Source: Planctomycetota bacterium | Lineage (GTDB): Bacteria > Planctomycetota > Planctomycetia > Pirellulales > Thermoguttaceae | Direction: 5' to 3' | Length of the DNA: 37,938 nt | Assembly (NCBI GenBank): GCA_018897395.1 | Contig: JAHIKV010000168.1 | Span: 1-37,938 of the forward strand | Part shown: in pieces, positions 7,199-14,133 of the stretch | Position numbering within the stretch: the first letter of the stretch is position 1 | Layout: each line of letters begins with the position of its first letter | Position numbers and translations under genes: made by a program | Notes under the pieces: generated by a model | Databases searched by the model: none | Told to the model about the DNA's origin: nothing | The model's input: only the letters and a program-made list of their open reading frames with translations

Positions 7199-8044
7199 TC
7201 AACCGAAATCTCCCGTGACGTACCGCTCGGTCAGTTGGTTTGCGGCATTGGTGAAAATGGTCTCGGTTTCATCGACCTCGATCAGCCGCGATGCGCTGAA
7301 GAAGGCGGTGTAATCCGCCAGCCGCCGGGCCTGCTGAACGAGGTTGGTGACCAGCACGATCGTCATCTGGTTTTTCAACTCGCGGAGGATGTCCTCGATC
7401 CGCATGGTGGTGACCGGGTCGATGGCGATGGAAAACTCGTCGAGGCAGAGTATTTCCGGCCGCAGCGATAGCGCCCTGGCGAGTGTGAGCCGCTGCTGCT
7501 GTCCGCCGGAGAGCATCGTGCCCAGCATGTGCATGCGGTCCTTCACCTCGTCCCAAAGCATGGCCTGGCGGAGGCAGGTCTCGACGATTTCATCCAGCTC
7601 GTGGCGGTTGTGGATGCCGGCGCGGCGTGGGGCGTAGGCCACGTTCTCGTAGACCGAAAGCGGCAGTCCCACCGGCAGCGGAAAGACCATCCCCACCCGA
7701 CGCCGCAACTGGTAAACGTTGCGGATGCGGAAAACGTCTTCGTAATCGGGAGGGGGAAAAGGTGTCAGGAACCTTTTGCCGGAACGGCCCGCAGGGTGCT
7801 TCGCACAAAAGGTTCCTGACACCTTTTCCCCCTCTCTGGCGATCAGCACGCGGCCGCCGACCTTGGCGTGTGGAATGAAGTCGATCGTGCGGTTGATGCA
7901 CTTCAGCAGCGTCGTTTTGCCGGAGTTGGCCGGGCCGATAACGGCGAATATCCGCATCCTCGGAATTTCCAGCGAGACGTCTTCCAGGGCCGTCTTCCGG
8001 CCGTAGGTCACGGCGACGTTCTCGAAGCGGACGTGGGCGTTCAT
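7199..8044 (-). CDS. pstB: Phosphate ABC transporter ATPase PstB2, degenerate Q- and H-loops
   Basis: This second PstB-like ATPase (281 residues) has Walker A GPANSGKTT (37-45), intact signature LSGGQ (178-182) followed by QQRLTLARA, and Walker B ILCLDEF with Asp202 and Glu203. It retains the PstB hallmark LWDEVKDRM. However, the Q-loop reads VGMVFPLPVG, so Gln is replaced by Pro122. The H-loop His is replaced by Asn234 (VLVTNLVQQ), and the D-loop is IAIDP. These defects complement those of PstB1. Residues of about 72-98 are encoded by an 81-bp palindromic element (7752-7832) inserted in frame before the Q-loop. ATG 8044 opens the domain. It follows pstA, with a plus-strand toxin-antitoxin pair between them. 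Confidence 0.86.
   Translation of the reverse strand: MNAHVRFENVAVTYGRKTALEDVSLEIPRMRIFAVIGPANSGKTTLLKCINRTIDFIPHAKVGGRVLIAREGEKVSGTFCAKHPAGRSGKRFLTPFPPPDYEDVFRIRNVYQLRRRVGMVFPLPVGLPLSVYENVAYAPRRAGIHNRHELDEIVETCLRQAMLWDEVKDRMHMLGTMLSGGQQQRLTLARALSLRPEILCLDEFSIAIDPVTTMRIEDILRELKNQMTIVLVTNLVQQARRLADYTAFFSASRLIEVDETETIFTNAANQLTERYVTGDFG
7752..7832. repeat. 81-bp palindromic element in frame within pstB2
   Basis: Perfect 27-bp arms (7752-7778 and 7806-7832) flank a 27-nt loop. The total length is 81 bp, exactly 27 codons, and the pstB2 frame stays open through it. Ordinary PstB proteins have no such segment between the first beta strands and the Q-loop. Confidence 0.9.
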
Positions 8045-8123
8045 GGTTGGATTATGTAAATGAAGTCGCATTCTTCAGCAAATTGAATCGGATTATACCC
8101 CAGATGAAACGTCGTTGCGAGAC

Positions 8124-8152
8124 TTGACCATCGCCATGCCGGGGGGTATGCT
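8124..8152 (+). promoter_or_regulatory. Sigma-70-like promoter of the antitoxin/RelE module
   Basis: TTGACC (8124-8129) and TATGCT (8147-8152) are 17 bp apart. A strong Shine-Dalgarno sequence GAGGAGG (8161-8167) follows before the antitoxin ATG at 8180. The stretch TATGCTTTTC is shared with the MNT/HEPN promoter. Confidence 0.65.
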
Positions 8153-8179
8153 TTTCTTAAGAGGAGGTTTTTACCTGCC

Positions 8180-8395
8180 ATGCAAAATACCACTGTTTTT
8201 GTTGAACTCTTGGACGCCGCCGACAAGCTTTCGCTCGATGAGCAGGAAACGTTGGTGGAAATACTTCAGCATCGGATGGTCGAACACCGCCGCGCGGAAT
8301 TAGCCAAGGAGATACAAGACGCCGAGCAAGAGTACCGGGCGGGCCGTTGTCGTCCCGTCACTCCCGATGAATTGATGGGCGAGGTGCTTTCGTGA
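8180..8395 (+). CDS. Addiction-module antitoxin-like protein
   Basis: The 71-residue, acidic, largely helical protein has LSLDEQETLVEILQHRM and later PVTPDELMGEVL. This resembles the small antitoxins annotated as addiction-module proteins beside RelE/YafQ-type toxins. The ATG has GAGGAGG upstream and a good promoter. Its stop overlaps the toxin start by 4 bp (GTGA), so translation should be coupled. The module is on the plus strand, opposite to the surrounding pst genes. Confidence 0.72.
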   Translation: MQNTTVFVELLDAADKLSLDEQETLVEILQHRMVEHRRAELAKEIQDAEQEYRAGRCRPVTPDELMGEVLS

Positions 8396-8673
8396 ATCGG
8401 CTCTTGCTGCGATCCAACGCGTTTGTTCGCACGGCAAAAAAGCATGTCAAGAAAAATCGCCCGGCCGCGGCCGATATTCAAGCGGCCCTGATACTTCTTG
8501 CGGCCGACGCTTTTCATGCCCAGTTGAAGACTCACAAGCTGAAGGGGGGCCTGGAAGGTTTTTGGGCGTGCAGCGCGGGCTATGATCTTCGCATCGTCTT
8601 CCGTTTCGTGCCGTGGGAAGGCAAGGAAGCGATTCTGCTGGAGACGATCGGGACGCACGAAGAGGTCTATTGA
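8392..8673 (+). CDS. RelE/YafQ-like mRNA interferase toxin
   Basis: The 93-residue basic protein starts at a GTG that overlaps the antitoxin stop. It carries the RelE/YafQ superfamily pattern in its C-terminal half: HKLKGGLEGFWACSAGYDLR, then a hydrophobic strand IVFRFV, and the ending LLETIGTHEEVY. RelE-fold toxins of this type cleave mRNA, usually at the ribosome; the terminal His and Tyr are typical catalytic candidates. It converges on pstA, whose stop codon is about 105 bp away. Being flanked by pst genes on the other strand, it looks like an inserted cassette. Confidence 0.8.
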   Translation: MNRLLLRSNAFVRTAKKHVKKNRPAAADIQAALILLAADAFHAQLKTHKLKGGLEGFWACSAGYDLRIVFRFVPWEGKEAILLETIGTHEEVY

Positions 8674-8778
8674 CAATAAATTGCAGGGTTGGTCGAGCGA
8701 AGCAAGCCCCACCAAAATGCCGTCTATCGGGGCCGGGTGGGAAACCGCCGCCCTATTTGCGGCTCAGCTTACCGCTTT

Positions 8779-9693
8779 TCACCATTTCTTCCGCGAGCGC
8801 AGGTAGCCCCGCAAAACGATCGAGGCGCTATTGACCGCCAGCACCAGCCCGACAAGCACGACCGCCGTGCCGTAGAGGTATTCATCCGAGACGCCCCGGA
8901 CCTGGGTGGTCAGTGTGAACAGGTGCATCGACAGCGCCATGCAGCGGTCGTCCAGTCCGTAAGGGAAGAACGACCTGAAGCCGTGGTCGGCCACAGGGGC
9001 GAAGAACACCGCGCCGGTGAAAAGGATGGGGGCCGTTTCGCCGGCGGCCCGCGCCACCTGCAAAATCACCCCGGTCAGGATGCCGCTTATCGAGTTGGGC
9101 AGCACGATGGTGCGGATCGTCTGCCAGCGGGTGGCGCCCATGTTCCAGCAGGCTTCGCGGAAGGCCATCGGCACCGAGGCCAGCGCTTCCTGCGTGCAGG
9201 CGATGATCACCGGCAGCGTCATCACGGCCAGCGTGCAGGAGGCGGCCAGCAGCGAACGGCCCATGCCCGCGAAGAGCACGAACGCGCCGACGCCGAACAG
9301 GGCGTGAACGATGCTGGGCACGCCCGCCAGGTTCACCACGGCCAGGTTGATGATCCGCGTGGCCCAGTTCTCGCCCGCGTACTCGTTCAGATATACGCCG
9401 GCGAGAATGCCGATCGGGGCGGACACCGCCAGCGAGATCAACACCAGGAAAAAACTCCCCACCAGCGGCGCCCAGATGCCGCCGGCGGTCATGTAGTCCT
9501 TGGGGTTCTCCAGCAGAAAGGAGGGACGCAGCACCGGCCACGCCTGGACCACCAAGTACGCGAGGATCGCCACGACCGGCACGACCAGCGACATCGTGAC
9601 CGCCGCCAACACCCACTGGACGAGCGTTTCCTTCGTCTTCTTGCGTTTTTCCAGGGCCGACGGCGCAAAGGGATTCCTAATGGCGCTGTTCAC
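8779..9693 (-). CDS. pstA: Phosphate ABC transporter permease PstA
   Basis: PstA is one of the two inner-membrane permeases of the phosphate importer. The 304-residue protein has about six hydrophobic segments and the cytoplasmic EAA-type loop FREACWNMGATRWQTIRTIVLP, which docks onto the ATPases. Typical PstA landmarks include GIWAPLVGSF, GVYLNEYA and ARAAGETAPILFTGA. The start is a GTG at 9693 preceded by AAAGGA at a good distance. It overlaps the pstC 3' end by 17 bp, so the two permeases are translationally coupled. The pst genes continue downstream only after the plus-strand toxin-antitoxin pair. Confidence 0.94.
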   Translation of the reverse strand: MNSAIRNPFAPSALEKRKKTKETLVQWVLAAVTMSLVVPVVAILAYLVVQAWPVLRPSFLLENPKDYMTAGGIWAPLVGSFFLVLISLAVSAPIGILAGVYLNEYAGENWATRIINLAVVNLAGVPSIVHALFGVGAFVLFAGMGRSLLAASCTLAVMTLPVIIACTQEALASVPMAFREACWNMGATRWQTIRTIVLPNSISGILTGVILQVARAAGETAPILFTGAVFFAPVADHGFRSFFPYGLDDRCMALSMHLFTLTTQVRGVSDEYLYGTAVVLVGLVLAVNSASIVLRGYLRSRKKW

Positions 9694-10633
9694 TGCGAAT
9701 TCCTTTCACGACCAGATTGGCAACCAGGTTGACCACGAACGTTATCGCGAACAGCAGCAACCCAAGGACGAACAGCACGCGGTAGTGCATATCGCCTTGC
9801 ACGGCCTCGCCGAGTTCGGAGGCGATGGTGGCCGTCACCGTGCGGACGGGATCCAGCAGGCTGTGGGGAATCTGCACGGCGTGGCCGGTACACATCAGCA
9901 CGGCTATGGTCTCGCCGATGGCGCGGCCGAAGCCCAGCAGCACGGCCGCCAGCAGCCCATTCTTCGCGGCAGGGAACAACACGCGGTAAACGACCTCCCA
10001 GCGGCTGGCGCCCAACGACAAGGCGGCCTCGCGATAGGAGTCGGGCACGGCCTTCAATGCGTCCTCGGCCAGCGAGACGATGGTCGGCACGCTCATCAGC
10101 GCCAGGATCACGCCGCCGTTGAGCAGGTTCACGCCCACCACGGCGCCGGTCGTCTCGATGATCAGCGGCCCGAGCACCATGTAGCCGATGAATCCCCAGA
10201 CGACCGAGGGAATCACCTCCAAGCATTCGACGAGGACTTTGAGGGTTTCCCTGAGTTTGCCGCCGCAGAACTCGGAGAGGTACACCGCGGCGCCCAGTCC
10301 CAACGGCACGGCCAGGGCCATCGCCAGCACAGTGACCGACACCGTGCCGACCAGCAGCGCTACGATGCCGTACTCCGGACGGACGTCGGACGACGGCTGC
10401 CAGCGAGTGCTTGTGAAGAACTCGATCAGGTTCAACTTCCCAAACAATACCGGCGCTGCCTCGCGGAAGACGAAGAAGAAGATCGAGAAGACGAAAAGGA
10501 TCGCGCTCCAGCCGCAGAGGCGAATGATCCATTCGATACCCGGCTCGGCGCGGTCGAGAGCGACGCGCATCACGTGCCGCAGCGAGCGCACTCGGTCCGG
10601 TCGAGCGGCGGAATTTCCCTTGGCGTTACTCAT
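9677..10633 (-). CDS. pstC: Phosphate ABC transporter permease PstC
   Basis: PstC pairs with PstA to form the phosphate channel in the inner membrane. The 318-residue protein has an extended N-terminus and about six membrane segments, with PstC-type blocks GTVSVTVLAMALAVPLGLGA, AVYLSEFCG, VPTIVSLAEDAL and the EAA-type loop YREAALSLGASRWEVVYRVLFP, then GFGRAIGETIAVLMCTG. It overlaps the pstS stop by 8 bp and pstA by 17 bp, showing a tightly packed operon at this end. No unusual substitutions stand out. Confidence 0.94.
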   Translation of the reverse strand: MSNAKGNSAARPDRVRSLRHVMRVALDRAEPGIEWIIRLCGWSAILFVFSIFFFVFREAAPVLFGKLNLIEFFTSTRWQPSSDVRPEYGIVALLVGTVSVTVLAMALAVPLGLGAAVYLSEFCGGKLRETLKVLVECLEVIPSVVWGFIGYMVLGPLIIETTGAVVGVNLLNGGVILALMSVPTIVSLAEDALKAVPDSYREAALSLGASRWEVVYRVLFPAAKNGLLAAVLLGFGRAIGETIAVLMCTGHAVQIPHSLLDPVRTVTATIASELGEAVQGDMHYRVLFVLGLLLFAITFVVNLVANLVVKGIRSEQRH

Positions 10634-11528
10634 GCAGCTTCACGGGCACGTACCCCAGGTCCAAAACTATCTTCTGACCCTCCGACGACAGAATCCAATC
10701 GAGGTACTCTTTGACCGTCCCGGCCGGCTCGCCAATCAGGTAAATTTGCAGTGGCCGCGTTATGGGATAGGAATCGTCTTTCGCGTTATCGACCGTGGGC
10801 GCCACCCCCGGCTCACCCCGCCGCTTCGACACTTTCAGCATCTTCACATCCGGGGTGTGGTAGCCCATGCCGCTGTATCCGATGGCCGATGGAGTCCGTG
10901 AAACTAAGGCCACCACGTCCTTCGAGCCGCTCTGATCCACGGAGCCAAGTTTGAAATCCTTGCCGGACCCCAAAACGACCTCGCGGAAGTACACGTAGGT
11001 GCCGGAACTGCTCTGCCGGCACACGCGCGTGATGTCTTGCCCGGCGAGCCTGCCCTCCTTCACGCCCAGTTGCGACCACTTGGTCACCTTACCTTCCTCG
11101 CCGTAGATGGCCGCAAGTTCCTCCATAGAGATTGAATCCAACGGGTTGTCCTTGTGGACGTAGATGGCCAGGGCGTCGTAGCCGACGATGATTTCCTTTG
11201 GCTCGCCGCCGCGCTTGGCTTTGGCCCGCTCGATCTCGCTCTCCTTCATCTTGCGGCTGGTGTTGGCCATGTCGCAGTTGCCGTCGATCAGACTGGCGAT
11301 TCCCACGCCCGACCCGCCGCCAAGCACCTGAACACTAACGCCCGGATGTTTCCGGTGGTACTGTTCCGCCCAAGCCTGCGCGAGGTTGACCATCGTGTCG
11401 GAACCATCGACGCGGATCACCTTTTTGGCGCCGTTGTTTCCGTCATCCGCGCGCTTTCCACAACCAAGCGAGACAACTAGCGCCATTCCACACGCCAGAG
11501 CAAGACGACGATGTCTAAGCGACAACAT
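10626..11528 (-). CDS. pstS: Phosphate-binding lipoprotein PstS
   Basis: PstS is the extracytoplasmic receptor that hands phosphate to PstC/PstA. The 300-residue protein starts with a lipoprotein signal peptide whose lipobox ends at Cys23 (VVSLGC). The mature part has the phosphate-binding pattern: VDGSDTMVNLA, GGGSGVGIASL, the MANTSRKM block and CRQSSSGTYVYF, with Ser, Thr and Asp residues positioned as in PstS-like receptors. The ATG at 11528 follows GAAAGGAG at a good distance. It is the first gene of the pst run and has a promoter-like sequence about 45 bp upstream. Confidence 0.94.
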   Translation of the reverse strand: MLSLRHRRLALACGMALVVSLGCGKRADDGNNGAKKVIRVDGSDTMVNLAQAWAEQYHRKHPGVSVQVLGGGSGVGIASLIDGNCDMANTSRKMKESEIERAKAKRGGEPKEIIVGYDALAIYVHKDNPLDSISMEELAAIYGEEGKVTKWSQLGVKEGRLAGQDITRVCRQSSSGTYVYFREVVLGSGKDFKLGSVDQSGSKDVVALVSRTPSAIGYSGMGYHTPDVKMLKVSKRRGEPGVAPTVDNAKDDSYPITRPLQIYLIGEPAGTVKEYLDWILSSEGQKIVLDLGYVPVKLHE

Positions 11529-11572
11529 GCTTGACTCCTTTCAATCGAGGGATGGAACGATATTCAATCTGC

Positions 11573-11601
11573 TTGATAGCAGACGGTCCATGACCCGTCA
11601 A
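11573..11601 (-). promoter_or_regulatory. Promoter-like sequence for pst, with palindromic spacer
   Basis: On the minus strand TTGACG (11596-11601) and TATCAA (11573-11578) are 17 bp apart, about 45 bp before the pstS start. The spacer holds the imperfect palindrome GACGG-N8-CCGTC, a possible operator. I cannot recognise a PhoB box. Confidence 0.5.
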
Positions 11602-11725
11602 GGAACCCCGCCAATGTCCCCAGTTCCCTTTCGGCGGGGGGGGCGGCCTGGCCCCATTCTCGATACGGCCGTCCTTAGTTAAACTGAGAGTGTGTTTGTG
11701 GAAATCCGATTGGCCATGTTGCCTT

Positions 11726-11800
11726 AACGCCCCGCGACTGCGGTCGCGGGGGGCGCGGAACGCCAAAATCCATCCCCCGCGACCGCAGTCGCGGGGCGTT
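11726..11800. repeat. Perfect 27-bp inverted repeat
   Basis: Arms at 11726-11752 and 11774-11800 are exact reverse complements. The core of each arm is itself symmetric, around CGCGACTGCGGTCGCG. It is placed between the divergent pstS and glgC genes. Confidence 0.92.
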
Positions 11801-11802
11801 TA

Positions 11803-11929
11803 GTACGTCGTTGCAGTCGAAATTGTGCGTTTAGCGGCCGACGGCACGTCGGCCACGGGCGGACGTACAAGGCCGACGTGCCGTCGGCCGCTAAACGGTC
11901 CACTGCCAAAATCAACTGCAACGACGTAC
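11803..11929. repeat. Nested inverted repeats abutting the glgC start
   Basis: Perfect outer 15-bp arms (11803-11817, 11915-11929) enclose perfect inner 26-bp arms (11829-11854, 11871-11896). The inner element is bounded by GTTTAGC and GCTAAAC, like the other TTTAGC-ended elements here. The outer arm ends one base before the glgC ATG. Confidence 0.9.
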
Positions 11930-11930
11930 C

Positions 11931-13235
11931 ATGAAACACGGCATGAAAAACGTGCTCGCTTTGGTGCTCGGCGGCGGACAAGGGACGCGGCTCTATCCCT
12001 TGACGAAATACCGCTCCAAGCCGGCCGTGCCGGTGGCGGGCAAATACCGCTTGATCGACATCCCCTTGTCGAATTGCATCAACAGCGGGTTGAACCGCTG
12101 CTACGTGCTCACCCAGTTCAACTCGGTCAGCCTGCACCGCCACATCCGCTCGACCTACGGCTTTGATCCGTTCGGCGGTGGTTTCGTCGAGGTGCTGGCC
12201 GCGCAGCAGACGCTGGAGAACGCCGACTGGTATCAGGGCACCGCCGACGCCGTGCGGCGGAACTTGCGCTACATCGAGCAGCCGGGCGTCGAGTACGTGC
12301 TGATCCTCTCCGGCGACCAATTGTATCGGATGAACTTCCAGGAGATGCTCGAATCGCACGTCAAGACCGCGGCCGACGTGACCATCGCCGCCGTCCCGGT
12401 ACACGGCCGCGAAGCCGACTCGCTGGGAATCATGCGGCTGGACGACACCGGGCGAGTGGTCGGGTTTCTGGAAAAACCAAAGACCGAACAAGAGCTCGAT
12501 CTGGTTCGCACCGCGCCGGCGTGGATCGACGCCCACGGCATCCCCAGCCGCGGCCGCGACTGCCTGGCGAACATGGGCATATACCTGTTCAACCGCGAAA
12601 CGCTCCTCGACGTGCTGCGGAAGACCGATTACCGCGACTTCGGCAAGGAGGTCTTTCCGGCGTCGATCCGGGCACGCCGCGTGCAAGTCCACCTTTCCGA
12701 CGGCTACTGGGAAGACATCGGGACGATCAAGTCGTTCTATGAGGCAAACCTCGCGCTGGCCAGGCCGGACACTCCGTTCGATCTGGCGTCGGTCGAGGCG
12801 CCGATCTACTCTCACGCCCGGTTTTTGCCGCCCACCCGATTCGACGGCGCGACGATCCGCGGCAGCCTGGTGGCCGACGGCTCGATGATCGAGCCGGGGG
12901 CGGCGATCGAGAACAGCATCATCGGCGTCCGCTGCCGCGTCGGACGCAACGTGACGATCCGCGATTCGATCGTGATGGGCAACGACGTATATGAAACGCC
13001 GGAAAAGTTCGCCAATCACGGCGCCGAGGGGCAGCCGCCGCTGGGTATCGGCGAGGGATCGCACATCGAAGGGGCGATCATCGACAAAAACTGCCGCATC
13101 GGCCGCAACGTCCGCGTCGCCAATTTACAAGGCGTCGAAAACACCGAGGAGACCCCCCACGGCATGATCCGCGACGGCGTCGTCGTCATGCCCAAGGGTG
13201 CGGTCCTGCCGGACGGGTGGAAGATGGAAGCGTAA
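11931..13235 (+). CDS. glgC: Glucose-1-phosphate adenylyltransferase GlgC
   Basis: GlgC makes ADP-glucose from ATP and glucose-1-phosphate, the regulated step of glycogen synthesis. The 434-residue protein has the nucleotide-binding GGGQGTRLYPLTK, then KPAVPVAGKYRLIDIP and SNCINSG, the catalytic LSGDQLYRM, the glucose-phosphate-binding FLEKPK, DIGTIKSFYEANLAL, and a C-terminal left-handed beta-helix with hexapeptide-like repeats. The wording of the N-terminal motifs is closer to the cyanobacterial/plant type than to the enterobacterial type. Start choice is uncertain: ATG 11931 has no Shine-Dalgarno sequence, being one base past a palindrome, and ATG 11943 is an alternative. It stands alone, with toxin-antitoxin genes downstream. 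Confidence 0.94.
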   Translation: MKHGMKNVLALVLGGGQGTRLYPLTKYRSKPAVPVAGKYRLIDIPLSNCINSGLNRCYVLTQFNSVSLHRHIRSTYGFDPFGGGFVEVLAAQQTLENADWYQGTADAVRRNLRYIEQPGVEYVLILSGDQLYRMNFQEMLESHVKTAADVTIAAVPVHGREADSLGIMRLDDTGRVVGFLEKPKTEQELDLVRTAPAWIDAHGIPSRGRDCLANMGIYLFNRETLLDVLRKTDYRDFGKEVFPASIRARRVQVHLSDGYWEDIGTIKSFYEANLALARPDTPFDLASVEAPIYSHARFLPPTRFDGATIRGSLVADGSMIEPGAAIENSIIGVRCRVGRNVTIRDSIVMGNDVYETPEKFANHGAEGQPPLGIGEGSHIEGAIIDKNCRIGRNVRVANLQGVENTEETPHGMIRDGVVVMPKGAVLPDGWKMEA

Positions 13236-13325
13236 CCTACGCGACTTGACAACCAATTTTTTTAGAGGAAGATTGAATTTGTTGACCGGCCCGACGGCGG
13301 CGACGGCAGTACTGGAGAAGACAAA

Positions 13326-13532
13326 ATGGTTACCGTTCATCCGCAATACGTTGTCGATGAGAAACAGCATCGCCAAGCGGTGCTTCTGCCCGTGGCCGAA
13401 TGGCAAAAAGTCGTCGAGGAGCTTGAGGAACTCGACGACATTCGGGCTTACGACGAGGCAAAGGAAGCCCCTGGGGAATCGGTCTCTTTTGAGCAGGCGG
13501 TGCGCGAGATCCAAGAAGGACAAGACGCGTGA
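13326..13532 (+). CDS. Phd/YefM-like antitoxin
   Basis: The 68-residue protein has YVVDEKQHRQAVLLPVAEWQKVVEELEELDDIRAYDEAK, the usual pattern of short Phd/YefM-type antitoxins: a strand-turn-strand start, a hydrophobic Val-Leu-Leu-Pro strand and an acidic helix. Its acidic C-terminal tail should wrap the toxin. GGAGAAG lies before the ATG, and the stop overlaps the toxin start by 4 bp. Antitoxins of this kind also bind their own promoter. TTGACA at 13246-13251 could be part of that promoter, but no good -10 is seen. Confidence 0.8.
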   Translation: MVTVHPQYVVDEKQHRQAVLLPVAEWQKVVEELEELDDIRAYDEAKEAPGESVSFEQAVREIQEGQDA

Positions 13533-13783
13533 CCTGCACCGTCGAAATCTTGCGCTCCGTGCAACGGCAACTAGCCAAGATCGATCGGCAGGATCGGCCT
13601 CGAATCATCACCGCCATTCGCGGGCTCGCTTCCGATCCGCGCCCCGCCGGCAGCAAGAAATTGTCCGGCCGTCCCGCTTGGCGCATCCGTGTTGGCGTAT
13701 ACCGAGTGATCTACGAAATCGCCGACGATCGTCTGCTCGTCCTGGTCGTGGTGATCGGCCATCGCAAGGAAGTTTACCAATAG
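13529..13783 (+). CDS. RelE-family mRNA interferase toxin
   Basis: The 84-residue toxin shows the RelE pattern: VEILRSVQRQLAKI, IRGLASDPRPAGSKKLSG, WRIRVGVYRVIYEI and the ending LVVVIGHRKEVYQ. The basic residues in the central strands and the final His-Arg-Lys-x-x-Tyr are those expected of a ribosome-dependent mRNA endonuclease. GTG start at 13529 overlaps the antitoxin stop. It is a compact two-gene module between glgC and the CAP-domain gene. Confidence 0.88.
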   Translation: MTCTVEILRSVQRQLAKIDRQDRPRIITAIRGLASDPRPAGSKKLSGRPAWRIRVGVYRVIYEIADDRLLVLVVVIGHRKEVYQ

Positions 13784-14133
13784 CGTGAATACGCCCGCTT
13801 ACCCCCTTGCAATCCTCCTCGGGTCTGGTATCTTGCCGGCACCTACCGGATAAATTCCCGCAGGATGCCCGGTTTGTCGCAGGATGCGCTGCACTGTTGT
13901 TCGGACCCGACAAACACTGAATCGCGGAACACCCACAATTGCTCGGACTTAGAATATCGGCCATGTGTCTCGACACACGTAATTTGACGAGTTGTAGGAC
14001 GGATTAGGAAATCCGTCCTACACGACTCGGCACTTAATGTGTGTCGGACCACTAACAGCCCTCGGCGGCGGCCGGTTTGCGAGTCCGGGCACGTACTTCC
14101 CGCCTGTGTTGTCCCACCATAGAGGAGAATCGG
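13784..14133. other. Structured intergenic region without a gene
   Basis: I see no protein-coding gene. TTGCAA (13807-13812) and TATCTT (13829-13834), 16 bp apart, could drive a transcript through two stem-forming regions: GTTTGTCG/CGACAAAC around 13871-13917 and the hairpin at 13989-14028. A non-coding RNA or a long leader for the CAP gene is possible but unproven. Confidence 0.4.
13989..14028. repeat. Hairpin element GTAGGACGGATT
   Basis: Arms at 13989-14005 and 14010-14028 pair over GTAGGACGGATT with a very short loop; two extra bases bulge in the right arm. Partially matching sequences containing CGACACAC extend the symmetry outward to about 13975-14048. Confidence 0.8.

Larger units (their letters stand above)
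11602..11930. other. pstS-glgC divergent intergenic region filled by palindromes
   Basis: No credible gene is seen. The region holds a C-rich/G-rich stretch near 11636-11645, the 27-bp inverted repeat at 11726-11800 and the nested repeat at 11803-11929. The latter ends one base before the glgC start codon, so there is no recognisable Shine-Dalgarno sequence for glgC. Confidence 0.7.

Noticed and set aside
11515..11766. 83-codon minus-strand open frame upstream of pstS
   Set aside because: It runs through the pst promoter region and into a perfect palindrome; the product is low-complexity and resembles nothing.
11724..13064. Long minus-strand open frame opposite glgC
   Set aside because: It is antisense to GlgC, starts and ends in repeat sequence, and shows no domain-like pattern.
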